Numbered from the stretch's first letter, positions 1-7,161 are shown. The stretch is 9,869 nucleotides of DNA from PALSA-505 sp035308365 (GCA_035308365.1 DATGGU010000094.1:1-9869); one strand, 5' to 3'. Numbers and translations are program-made. Notes: generated from the sequence alone by a model not told the origin.

Positions 1-188
1 ACCCCCACCCAAGGCGGACAAACCCGGACCGACCGCCACCGAGACGGCGAAGACGATGACGCCGCAGACCCCCACCAAGGCGGACGAACCCCGGACCGAC
101 CTCCACCCAAGGCGGACGAACCCCGGACCGACCCCCACCAAGGCGGACGAACCCCGGACCGACCCCACCCAAGGGGGACGAACCCCGG
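1..188. repeat. 31/32-bp tandem repeat (minisatellite)
   Basis: Five copies of a GC-rich unit are visible. The core is AAGGCGGACGAACCCCGGAC, flanked by ACCCCCACC or ACCTCCACCC. Copies lie at about 1-31, 68-98, 99-130, 131-161 and 162-188 (last one partial). A non-repeat stretch at 32-67 separates the first copy from the other four. Unit length alternates between 31 and 32 bp because of a CCACCA/CCACCCA indel, so the array cannot keep a reading frame, and the translation through it looks like a shadow. The array may continue to the left of the window. No spacer sequences of CRISPR type are present. Function is unknown; slippage-prone intergenic DNA is the simplest reading. Confidence 0.85.
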
Positions 189-216
189 GTCTGTTCCGGT
201 TAGGCCTGGGTGGGGT
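162..216. repeat. 10-bp perfect inverted repeat closing the tandem array
   Basis: ACCCCACCCA (162-171), which begins the last tandem-repeat copy, is the exact reverse complement of TGGGTGGGGT (207-216). Two more G-C pairs form after a one-base bulge (GG 173-174 with CC 205-206). The loop is about 30 nt. There is no T-run on either side, so if this is a terminator it is of the U-less type common in actinomycetes. It lies 130 bp or more beyond the stop of the minus-strand AraC-type gene, so a link to that gene is uncertain. Confidence 0.4.
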
Positions 217-346
217 GCACCCACTCGGTCATCCGGCTGGCCGGCTATGCCGAACGCCGGCTGCCCGACTGGGTGCACCTCATTTCACACGTCCACAACA
301 CCCCAACCTGACGGCAGCACGCTCCCACCTCCCGGCCCGCACACGA
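189..346. other. Intergenic stretch without a recognisable gene
   Basis: Between the tandem repeats and the stop of the AraC-type gene I find no coding region I can support. Open frames here are short or are shadows that run into the antisense of the neighbouring gene. Two copies of GGGTGCACC occur: 213-222 as the full palindrome GGGTGCACCC, and 271-279. They flank a stretch containing two GCCGGC blocks. Whether these are protein-binding sites cannot be told from one window. Confidence 0.5.
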
Positions 347-1117
347 TCATGCGCCGCCCGCAGGGGCCGGTGGGCTCGGCCAACCTCGGCGGACGCGGAC
401 CAGTGCGGCCGGGGGCAGGCCGGACAGGCGGACGGATTCGCGGGTCAGATGGGCCTGGTCGGCGTAACCCGCGTCGGCGGCTGCCTGGGCCAGGTCCATG
501 CGGGTCCCGGCGGCATCCAGCTTCGAGACGAAGCGGCGGAAGCGGAGGATGCGGTGCAGGGTTTTGGGGCCGTAGCCGACCGCGTCCAGGCAGCGGCGGC
601 GGAACTGGCGCTCGCTGACTCCGAGGCGGCTGGCCAGCTCGCCCGCGTGGTTGTCGGACGCGGCTAGCACCCGGGCCGCCCGGGTGACCAGTGGGTCAGG
701 CGCCTGCTCGGCCGCGAGCCCGGTCACCATGGCGGTGAGCTGGGCCAGTGCCGCACCTGCCGACAGGTCGCCAGGCAGTCGCTTGGCGAACTCCGGCAGG
801 ATGCCGGCCAGGTCGACGCGCTGGTCACGCAGCTCAACGAGCGGCAATCCCAGCGCCGGGCCGCCAGCCCCTGGGCGTAGCCGAACCCCCACCAGCATCG
901 TGCCTGCCGGGAGCGCAGACGAGAACGGGCCGGTATCCGGTCCCGCGACGAAGGCACCGGAGCCCTGCTGCCAGATGAGATCCGCGCAGGCGTCCGGCAG
1001 CACGATCGTTGGCTCCCCCGACCGGGCCACCGACGTCCACAGGCAGCTCACCAGTGGCCGCAGCTCGCGAGAGGGGGCCCACTCCCGGTATCCCGGTCGC
1101 AGCTCCATGGTGGCCAT
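347..1117 (-). CDS. AraC-family transcriptional regulator
   Basis: A 256-aa cytoplasmic DNA-binding regulator. The N-terminal half (about 1-115) resembles the sensor region of AraC proteins of the DUF6597 type (my recognition), with motifs such as LRPLVSCLW, LPDACADLIW and VGVRLRPGA. The C-terminal half (about 155-250) is the two-HTH AraC domain. The first recognition helix region is ASRLGVSERQFRRRC, and the second is AAADAGYADQAHLTRESVR, followed by GLPPAALV, matching the family pattern A..GY.DQ.H..R....G..P. I chose the ATG at 1115-1117, which has a GGTGG stretch upstream. An in-frame TTG at 1136-1138 (263 aa) and an ATG at 1106-1108 are alternatives. The gene is divergent from the toroid gene across 73 bp, so that gene is its likeliest target. 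The ligand is unknown. Confidence 0.88.
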   Translation of the reverse strand: MATMELRPGYREWAPSRELRPLVSCLWTSVARSGEPTIVLPDACADLIWQQGSGAFVAGPDTGPFSSALPAGTMLVGVRLRPGAGGPALGLPLVELRDQRVDLAGILPEFAKRLPGDLSAGAALAQLTAMVTGLAAEQAPDPLVTRAARVLAASDNHAGELASRLGVSERQFRRRCLDAVGYGPKTLHRILRFRRFVSKLDAAGTRMDLAQAAADAGYADQAHLTRESVRLSGLPPAALVRVRRGWPSPPAPAGGA

Positions 1118-1190
1118 GCTTGCACCACCCGCTGACAATCAGCGGCCGGTGGCCGTTTCGTTCAAGACGCACCTGGCGGGTGGTGGTGTG
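1118..1190. promoter_or_regulatory. Divergent spacer with two adjacent palindromes
   Basis: This 73-bp spacer lies between the AraC-type start and the toroid gene start and must hold promoters for both unless transcripts are leaderless. GCTGA-CAA-TCAGC (1131-1143) and GGCC-GGT-GGCC (1144-1154) are perfect short inverted repeats placed end to end. They are candidate binding sites for the AraC-type protein, although AraC proteins more often use direct repeats. I see no convincing -35/-10 pair. If the alternative TTG start were used, the first palindrome would lie partly in coding sequence. Confidence 0.3.
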
Positions 1191-2066
1191 ATGACGCCCA
1201 TGAGCATTCCAGACATTGACGCAGCAGAACAGTTCATCGCCAGCCATGGGCGGGTACTCGACCGGCGCAGGTTCGAGCGCCTGTTCCGCGAGGGTGAAGC
1301 GCAGCCGGTGCGCGACGCCGTGACGGCCTACCGCAATCCGGACGGCGGCTTCGGGCACGGCCTGGAGCCGGACGCGCGCAGCCCGGGCAGCCAGCCGGGC
1401 ACCGTCGAATTCGCCCTGCGCACCCTGCACGAGGCGGACGCCTGGTCGCCGGAGCTGGCCCTGGCCGCCTGCGACTGGCTGCAGGCCACCGGGCCGGCCG
1501 AGGGCGGCGCCGGGTTCGTGGACCCGAGCGTCGAGGGCTGGCCGCACGCGCCCTGGTGGGTACCCCAGGAGGGCAATCCGGCCTCGCTCATCAGCACCGG
1601 GCAGATCGCGGGCACGCTGCACGCCAGAGGCGTGACGCACCCGTGGCTGGACCGGGCCACCGAGGTGATGTGGACCAGGATCGAGGGACTCACGGAGGCA
1701 GGTCCCTACGACATGCGCGGTGTGCTGCGCTTCCTCGACCATGTCCCGGACCGGGCCCGGGCGGAGCGCGCGTTCGAGCAGGCCGGGCCGCTCCTGTTCA
1801 AGCTGAACCTGGTCGCGCTCGACCCGGGCGCAACCGGCGAGGTGCACCTGCCGCTCGACTTCGCCCCGGTCCCTGGCTGCCTGGCCAGGCGGCTCTTCGA
1901 CGATGCCACCATAGACGCCCACCTGGACCACCTGGCCCGGGCACAGCGCGAGGACGGCGGCTGGATGTTCAACTGGCTGTCCTGGTCACCGGCCGCCGAG
2001 TCGGACTGGCGCGGCAGCATCACCGTGGACGCGCTACGCACGCTGCGTGCCTACGGCCGCCTGTGA
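1191..2066 (+). CDS. Alpha/alpha-toroid (squalene-cyclase/prenyltransferase-like) protein
   Basis: A 291-aa soluble protein without signal peptide or membrane segment. It carries the motif NPDGGFGHGLEPD at about 49-61 and AQREDGGW at 251-258. These are QW-like turns of the alpha-barrel fold shared by squalene-hopene cyclases and prenyltransferase beta subunits. I recognise the motif from a widespread family of bacterial proteins usually left as hypothetical. No DxDD catalytic motif of class II terpene cyclases is seen, and the protein is under half the length of a true squalene-hopene cyclase, so terpene cyclisation is not supported. The start is the ATG at 1191, preceded by GGTGGTG; an ATG at 1200 is an alternative. 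Open frame upstream of 1191 is antisense to the AraC-type gene and was not used. Its last 33 bases overlap tail to tail with the TPR gene. Confidence 0.8.
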   Translation: MTPMSIPDIDAAEQFIASHGRVLDRRRFERLFREGEAQPVRDAVTAYRNPDGGFGHGLEPDARSPGSQPGTVEFALRTLHEADAWSPELALAACDWLQATGPAEGGAGFVDPSVEGWPHAPWWVPQEGNPASLISTGQIAGTLHARGVTHPWLDRATEVMWTRIEGLTEAGPYDMRGVLRFLDHVPDRARAERAFEQAGPLLFKLNLVALDPGATGEVHLPLDFAPVPGCLARRLFDDATIDAHLDHLARAQREDGGWMFNWLSWSPAAESDWRGSITVDALRTLRAYGRL

Positions 2067-3995
2067 CCCGTCGAGACCGTCCAGGGCGGCGCGGAGCTGG
2101 CCGGTCTCCGCGGCGCCCAAGGCGGTGAAAAGAGCGACAGCCTCCCGCCAGTGACGGCGGCACTGGTCACTGTCGCCGCAAGCGCGGAAGACGTGGCCGA
2201 GTCCCTGGTGGGCGCAGGCGTGCTGGTACTTGTCGCTGGTCGCGCTGGCCAGGGTCAGCGCGGCGGCGTGCTCGGCGCGGGCCTCATCCGGCTGGCCACC
2301 CGCGAGCAGCGCCTCACCGAGCCCGTTGCGGGCCTGTGCCTCGGCGAACAGATCACCGGTCTGGCGGCACAGCGCCAGCGCCTGCCCGAAGTAGCCGGCC
2401 GCCTGCTCGGGGCCATCGTGGCGCAGCGCCGCCTCGCCGAGGCCGGCCAGCGCGTACGCCTCGGTAGGGCGGTCGCCGGTCTGGCGGCACAGCTCCAGAG
2501 CCGAGCGGAGCTGGCCGGCCGCCTCCTGGCGGCAGCCCTGCCGCAGGGCGGTGACGCCGAGATAGATGAGCGCGTCGGCCGCACCAATCCTGTCCCCGGT
2601 CTGGCGGCACAGGGCCAGCGCGCGCTCGAACCGGCCGGCGGCCTCCGGGTAGCGGCCCTGCCGCAGGGCGATGATGCCGAGGATGCCGGTGGCCTCGGCT
2701 TCGCCGGACCGGTCACCGGCGCGGCGGTGCAGGGTCAGCGCTTGCTTGAGGTAGGCGGTGGCCCGCTGGTAGTGACCCTGTCGCCAGTCACCGCCGCCGA
2801 GGTTGCCCAGCGCCCTGGCTTCGCCGGGCCGGTCGCCGATCTCGCGGCATAGCAGCAGAGCCTGCTCGTGGTGGACCGCCGCTTGCCGGTAGCGGCCCTG
2901 CTGGAAGTCGACCAGGCCGAGGCGGTTCAGCGCCTGCGCTTCGCCGGATCGGTCACCGGTCTCGCGGCACAGCGCCAGGGCACGGCGGAAGCACGCGCTG
3001 GCCCTGGAGTAGCGGCCCTGCCGCCAGACCACGACGCCGAGGCTGTTCAGGGCGGCCGCCTGCGCGCCGCGATCGCCGGCCCGGCGGGCGGCGCGGCAGG
3101 CGCAGCCGTGGACGACGGTAGCCGCGGAGAAGTAGCCGCCGCTGTCGAGGTAGCGGAACAGCGTTCGGGACAGCCGGGTCGCATGGCTCGGCCAGCCGTG
3201 GCCGGCGGCCTGGGAAGCGACAGCGGTCAGGGTGGCCCGTTCGGCGTCCAGCCAGGCCCGTGCGGCGACGGGATCGGCTGGCCGCAGGCAGGCGGTGGCA
3301 GGCCGTGGGATGGGCGGCAGCCGGTGACGTTCGGCTGGGTACAGGGTGCTCACCGCGGCAACGGCGGTGTACAGGTAGTAATCGAACAGGCGGGTGATCG
3401 CCGCCCGGCATTCGTCCTGGCCGTCCACCTCGGCGGCCAGGCTGGCCGCGTAGCCGCGCAGCAGGTCGTGCATCCCATACCGGCCCGGGCCGGTGGGCTG
3501 GATCAGGTAACCGCGGGCCAGCCGGGCCAGCAGCCGGGTGGCCTCGGCGGCGGTGCCACCGGTGAGTGCGGCGAGGCCATGAGGGTCCAGGCCGGGGCCG
3601 GGATGCAGGCCAGCCAGCCGGAACGCCCGCGCGGCCGCGGCGTCCAGGTTGCGGCAGGACCAGGAGAACACCGCGCGTACCGCGGTCCGGGTGTCGCCGT
3701 CGGCGTCCAGCAGGTCCAGCCGCTGCCGCTGGCCGGCCAGTTCGGCCGTCAAACTGGCCAGGGAATCCGCCGGGCGTGCGGTGGCCAGTTCGGCGGCCAC
3801 CCGCAGCGCCAGCGGCAGCCGGCAGCACTGGACGGCCAGCGCCGTCGTGGCATCGGGCTCGGCTTGCGCCCGGCGGCCGATCAGCATCCGCAGCAGCGCC
3901 GTCGCGTCCGGGAGCGGCAGCAGGCCCAGATCCACCCGGGCGGCGCCGTCCCTGGCCACCAGGCCGGACAGCCGGTCGCGGCTGGTCACCACCAC
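2034..3995 (-). CDS. NB-ARC/TPR (AfsR-like) regulatory protein, 5'-truncated
   Basis: This frame gives 653 aa from a GTG at 3995, but homology shows it is the back part of a larger STAND ATPase. It opens with VVTSRDRLSGL, the sensor-type segment just after Walker B in NB-ARC domains. Then come CCRLPLALRVAAE (GLPL-type motif, about 57-69), a winged-helix region, GMHDLLRGYAA (MHD motif, about 174-184), a linker with WLDAERATL (about 249-257), and eight 40-residue TPR units (about 304-623). The P-loop, Walker B and any N-terminal SARP or HTH effector are absent. In-frame codons upstream still read T-G-C-P-G-C-A, fitting the family's PG.PGC block, until a TGA at 4017-4019. No Shine-Dalgarno precedes the GTG. 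It cannot bind ATP in the usual way as it stands and is probably a decaying remnant; alternatively, a short TPR scaffold is still made. Confidence 0.8.
   Translation of the reverse strand: MVVTSRDRLSGLVARDGAARVDLGLLPLPDATALLRMLIGRRAQAEPDATTALAVQCCRLPLALRVAAELATARPADSLASLTAELAGQRQRLDLLDADGDTRTAVRAVFSWSCRNLDAAAARAFRLAGLHPGPGLDPHGLAALTGGTAAEATRLLARLARGYLIQPTGPGRYGMHDLLRGYAASLAAEVDGQDECRAAITRLFDYYLYTAVAAVSTLYPAERHRLPPIPRPATACLRPADPVAARAWLDAERATLTAVASQAAGHGWPSHATRLSRTLFRYLDSGGYFSAATVVHGCACRAARRAGDRGAQAAALNSLGVVVWRQGRYSRASACFRRALALCRETGDRSGEAQALNRLGLVDFQQGRYRQAAVHHEQALLLCREIGDRPGEARALGNLGGGDWRQGHYQRATAYLKQALTLHRRAGDRSGEAEATGILGIIALRQGRYPEAAGRFERALALCRQTGDRIGAADALIYLGVTALRQGCRQEAAGQLRSALELCRQTGDRPTEAYALAGLGEAALRHDGPEQAAGYFGQALALCRQTGDLFAEAQARNGLGEALLAGGQPDEARAEHAAALTLASATSDKYQHACAHQGLGHVFRACGDSDQCRRHWREAVALFTALGAAETGQLRAALDGLDGSQAAVGTQRA
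2220..3180 (-). repeat. 120-bp periodic repeats encoding eight TPR units
   Basis: DNA repeats with an exact 120-bp period, the coding reflection of eight 40-residue tetratricopeptide repeats. On the plus strand the block CCGGTCTGGCGGCACAG recurs at about 2357, 2477 and 2597, with more diverged versions at about 2717, 2837, 2957 and 3077. In protein the recurring pattern is R.TGDR..EA.AL..LG...LRQG.Y.EAA..FE.AL.LC. No unit has gained or lost a residue. Units near the middle and C-terminal side are most alike (RQTGD occurs at the start of three successive units), and the last unit, starting SATSDKYQ, is the most diverged. Confidence 0.85.
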
Positions 3996-4015
3996 GGCGC
4001 AGCCAGGACAGCCAG

Positions 4016-4114
4016 TTCACCGACAACTGCGGAGCTGGGCACATCGTGCAGGCCAAGCAGCTCTCCAGCACCGAATGGTGGGTTTACGCGGAGGCAAACT
4101 GCTACGGAGACTAG
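4016..4114 (+). pseudogene. Orphan C-terminal gene fragment, unrecognised family
   Basis: A 32-codon plus-strand tail ending in TAG at 4112-4114. The peptide begins FTDNCGAGHIVQ and ends STEWWVYAEANCYGD. It reads as real coding sequence: 26 of 32 third positions are G or C, it has paired tryptophans, two cysteines and ordinary composition, and it does not resemble the Arg/Pro/Gly-rich shadows elsewhere here. Upstream of about 4016 the same frame becomes an obvious antisense shadow of the TPR gene, so the 5' part of this gene is missing. The two cysteines hint at a secreted, disulfide-bonded domain, but I do not recognise the family. Its loss of 5' sequence meets the loss of 5' sequence of the TPR gene at the same point. 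Confidence 0.45.
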
Positions 4115-4144
4115 CGGGCACCGGGCGCTGACAGCGTTCCCGCT
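4113..4144. terminator. Candidate bidirectional hairpin terminator
   Basis: The short gap between the orphan fragment and the end of glnE contains a nested inverted repeat. The outer arms are AGCGGG (4113-4118) and CCCGCT (4139-4144). The inner arms are CGCTG (4126-4130) and CAGCG (4132-4136), with a single-base loop. The arms are unevenly spaced and there is no T-run. Its placement between convergent ends favours a terminator, possibly serving both sides. Confidence 0.35.
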
Positions 4145-7134
4145 CAGCCGTAGAAGACCCGTTCCATGACCGACCTGGCCCGGCGGGCGGTGCGGCGGTA
4201 GTCCTCGAGCAGAGCGCTGGACTCACCGGGTTCGTAGCCGATGAGGCGGGCGACCGCGGACAGCTCCGGCTGCTTGGCCGGCAGCACGTCGGACGGGCGG
4301 CCGCGGACCAGCATGATCGTGTCGCGGATCCGGGCGGCCAGCCGCCAGGCACCGGCGAGGGTCTCGCCGTCACCTGCGGCGAGCAGCCCGGCCGCGACCG
4401 CCGCGGCCAGCGCGTCGAGGGTGCGGGTCGTCCGCAGTTGTTCCGTCGCGAAGGCATACCGGAGCTGGAGCAACTGGACGACCCACTCCACGTCGGCCAG
4501 GCCGCCGGGGCCGAGCTTGAGATGAAGGGCGGGGTCGGTGCCGCGCGGTATCCGCTCCGCCTCCATCCGCGCCTTCAGCCGCCTGATCTGAGTGATCGCT
4601 GCCTGGTCGATGCCGCCGTCCGGGTAGCGGAACTCGTCCGCCAGCGCGGTGAACTCGCGGCCGAGCGCCGGGTCGCCCGCGACCGGTTCGGCGCGCAGCA
4701 GCGCCTGCGCCTCCCAGGAGCCGGACCAGCGCCGGTAGTAGGCACGGTAGGACGCCAGGGTGCGGACCAGCGGCCCCTGGCGTCCCTCGGGCCGCAGGTC
4801 CGGGTCGATGAGCAGCGGCGGGTCCGGCGCGGGCAGGGCGAGCAGCCTGCGCAGTTCCTCGGCGACCGCGTGCGCCGTCCGGGAGGCGTCCTGTCCCGCC
4901 GCCGCCGTCAGCGGGTCGTGCACGAACATGACGTCGGCGTCGCTGGCGTAGCCGGTCTCGTGGCCGCCGAAACGGCCCATGGCGACGACGCAGATCCGGG
5001 TCGGCAGCGGGTGACGCAGCTCCAGTTCGACCTTCTTGACGGCGGCAGACAGGGCGGCATCGATGGTGACCGCGGCCAGGGTGGTCAGGGCCTGCCTGAT
5101 CTGGGCAGGCTCGGCCAGCCCGAGCAGATCCGCGGCGGCGGTGCGCAGCAGTTCCCGGCGCCGGATCGAGCGGACCGCGGCCACCGCGCCCTCGGCGGTG
5201 TCGTGCCGCTGCAGCACGGCGGCCACCTCGGCCCACAGCAGCTCGCGAGATCTCGGGGCCAGCTCGTCATCGTTGCCGAGCATGGCGACGGCCGCGGGTG
5301 CCCGCAGCAGCAGGCCCGCGGCGTACCGGCTGGAGGACAGCAGCCGGGCCAGCCGCTGGGCCACCCTGGTGTCGTCGCGGAGCAGCCGCAGGTACCAATG
5401 CGTGTTGCCGAGGGCGTCGCTCACCTGGCGGAACGCGAGCAGCCCCGCGTCAGGCTCGGCGGAGCCCGCGAACCAGTCGAGCAGCACGGGCAGCAGCGTG
5501 CGCTGGATCGCCGCTCGCCGGGACACGCCGGAGGTCAGCGCCTCGATGTGCCGCAGCGCACCGGCCGGATCCACATAGCCGAGCGCCTCCAGCCTGGCCC
5601 GGGCCGCGTCCGGGGTCAGGGCGGCCGCCTCGCCGGGCAGCCGCGCCGCCGCCTGCAGCAGCGGGCGGTAGAAGAGTTTCTCGTGCAGCCGTCGCACTTC
5701 GATCGCGTGCCTGCGCCATTGAGCGGTGAACTCCGCAGCCGGGTCGCCGGGCCGCACCGGCGCCGGATGAAAACCGTCAAATCTAAAAAATTCCTGCATG
5801 GCCCGCCCGATCCGCCGTACCGTCACCGGATCGCCGGGGAGCGTGTGCGTGCGGCGGAGCTGATAGAGCTGGAGCAGGTGCTCCACCCGGCGCAGGAACC
5901 GGTAGGCGCTGGCCAGCGCGGCGGCATCGTCGCGGCCGACGTAGCCGCCGTGGCCCAGGGCGGCCAGGGCGGGCAGCGTGGCCGGGCTGCGCAGCGACTC
6001 GTCGGCCCGGCCGTGCACGAGCTGCAGTAGCTGCACGGTGAACTCGATGTCGCGCAGGCCGCCGGGGCCGAGCTTCAGCTCGCGGCCGGCCTGCTCGGCG
6101 GGCAGGGTCTGCTCCACCCGGCGGCGCATGGCCTGCACGTCCTCGACGAAGTTCTCGCGCTGGGCGGCCTGCCAGACGAGCGGGGCGAGGGTGTCGGCGT
6201 AAGCGCGGCCGAGGCTGAGGTCACCGGCCACCGGACGGGCCTTGAGCAGCGCCTGGAACTCCCAGGTCTTGGCCCAGCGCTCGTAGTACGCGCGGTGGCT
6301 GGCCAGCGTCCGGACCAGCGGGCCGCTGCGGCCTTCGGGGCGCAGGTTCGGGTCGACCGGGAAGATCACGCCTTCCCTTGTACTCTGCGAGCACACCTGG
6401 ATCATGCCGGAGGCCAGCTTGGTGGCGGTGCGCAACGCGTCGTCCGTGCCGTCGGCTACAAAGATCACGTCGACGTCGCTGGCGTAGTTCAGCTCACGGC
6501 CGCCGCACTTGCCCATGCCGATGACCGCGAGCCTGCACGGCGGCGAGCCGGGCGGGAGCCGCGAGCGGGCCACGGCGAGCGCGGCTTCACAGGCGGCGGC
6601 GGCCAGGTCGGCCAGCTCGGCCGCGGTATCGTCCAGGGTGATCGCGCCGGTCAGATCCCTGGCGGCCAGGTGCAGCAGGGCCTGGTGGTAGGCCGCCGCG
6701 AGGCTGGCCGCGTCCCCGCCCTCGGCTACAGGGTCTTCGTCGCCTGGGCTGGCTCCGACGGCGCGCAGCAGACTGTCGCGCAGCTCGCTCGCTGATGGGC
6801 GGCGCAGCGCGGCGGGGCCTTGCAGGACGCGCCAACCGGCCGGATGACGGACCAGGTGATCGGCCAGCGCGGCGCTCGCGCCGAGAACAGCCACCAGCCG
6901 GGCGGCGAGGCCCGGATCGCCGGCCAGCGTCCCGGCGGTGACCTGGGTCAGCCGGGCCAGTCCGGTCAGGGCCAGATCGGGGTCGGCGGCGGCGCCGAAC
7001 GTGGCGACGAGGTCCTGGCCGAGGCCCAGTTCGCCGATGATCTCCTCGGCGCGGGCGGGCTCGGCGAAGCCCATCCGGGCGAGCTGGGCACCCAGCGTGC
7101 TGCGCCGCGTCCCGGCGCCCTGATGGCTGCTCAC
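4144..7134 (-). CDS. glnE: Bifunctional glutamine synthetase adenylyltransferase/adenylyl-removing enzyme
   Basis: A 996-aa cytoplasmic enzyme that adds AMP to, and removes it from, a conserved tyrosine of glutamine synthetase, tuning ammonium assimilation to nitrogen status. Two nucleotidyltransferase halves are visible. The N-terminal (adenylyl-removing) half has GMGKCGGRELNYASDVDVIF at about 206-225 and DPNLRPEGRSGPLVRTLAS at 261-279. The C-terminal (adenylylating) half has AMGRFGGHETGYASDADVMF at 718-737 and DPDLRPEGRQGPLVRTLAS at 777-795. KLGPGGLRDIEF and KLGPGGLADVEW also recur. Both halves keep the paired aspartates (SDVD, SDAD) that bind metal. Length fits the family. The start is the GTG at 7132-7134, because RRSTLGAQLARMGF follows as in homologues; a GTG at 7191 would add 19 residues lying within a hairpin. 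An AT-rich patch of rare codons occurs at 5767-5793. No glnA is in view. Confidence 0.96.
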   Translation of the reverse strand: MSSHQGAGTRRSTLGAQLARMGFAEPARAEEIIGELGLGQDLVATFGAAADPDLALTGLARLTQVTAGTLAGDPGLAARLVAVLGASAALADHLVRHPAGWRVLQGPAALRRPSASELRDSLLRAVGASPGDEDPVAEGGDAASLAAAYHQALLHLAARDLTGAITLDDTAAELADLAAAACEAALAVARSRLPPGSPPCRLAVIGMGKCGGRELNYASDVDVIFVADGTDDALRTATKLASGMIQVCSQSTREGVIFPVDPNLRPEGRSGPLVRTLASHRAYYERWAKTWEFQALLKARPVAGDLSLGRAYADTLAPLVWQAAQRENFVEDVQAMRRRVEQTLPAEQAGRELKLGPGGLRDIEFTVQLLQLVHGRADESLRSPATLPALAALGHGGYVGRDDAAALASAYRFLRRVEHLLQLYQLRRTHTLPGDPVTVRRIGRAMQEFFRFDGFHPAPVRPGDPAAEFTAQWRRHAIEVRRLHEKLFYRPLLQAAARLPGEAAALTPDAARARLEALGYVDPAGALRHIEALTSGVSRRAAIQRTLLPVLLDWFAGSAEPDAGLLAFRQVSDALGNTHWYLRLLRDDTRVAQRLARLLSSSRYAAGLLLRAPAAVAMLGNDDELAPRSRELLWAEVAAVLQRHDTAEGAVAAVRSIRRRELLRTAAADLLGLAEPAQIRQALTTLAAVTIDAALSAAVKKVELELRHPLPTRICVVAMGRFGGHETGYASDADVMFVHDPLTAAAGQDASRTAHAVAEELRRLLALPAPDPPLLIDPDLRPEGRQGPLVRTLASYRAYYRRWSGSWEAQALLRAEPVAGDPALGREFTALADEFRYPDGGIDQAAITQIRRLKARMEAERIPRGTDPALHLKLGPGGLADVEWVVQLLQLRYAFATEQLRTTRTLDALAAAVAAGLLAAGDGETLAGAWRLAARIRDTIMLVRGRPSDVLPAKQPELSAVARLIGYEPGESSALLEDYRRTARRARSVMERVFYG

Positions 7135-7161
7135 GTTCCGCACGGTAGTGCAGGAACGGGC

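Noticed and set aside
1..188. CRISPR array
   Set aside because: Units follow each other directly without unique spacers of constant length, and no cas gene is present.
56..667. 203-aa plus-strand open frame over the tandem repeats
   Set aside because: It crosses a frame-breaking repeat and then runs antisense through the AraC-type gene; its composition is low-complexity.
651..1190. N-terminal extension of the toroid protein
   Set aside because: This part of the open frame is antisense to the well-supported AraC-type gene; family-like sequence begins only after the ATG at 1191.
1328..1931. Minus-strand frames opposite the toroid gene
   Set aside because: High-GC antisense open frames without motif or ribosome binding site.
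1191..2066. Squalene-hopene or other terpene cyclase
   Set aside because: Only the toroid QW-like motifs are present; DxDD is missing and the length is too short.
2151..4169. Long plus-strand frames over the TPR gene
   Set aside because: They are shadows of the 120-bp TPR repeats and lack any recognisable domain; only the last 32 codons of one of them, at 4016-4114, look genuine.
4438..6030. 530-aa plus-strand frame opposite glnE
   Set aside because: It is antisense to a conserved enzyme, rich in Gln/Arg/Gly, and has no domain.
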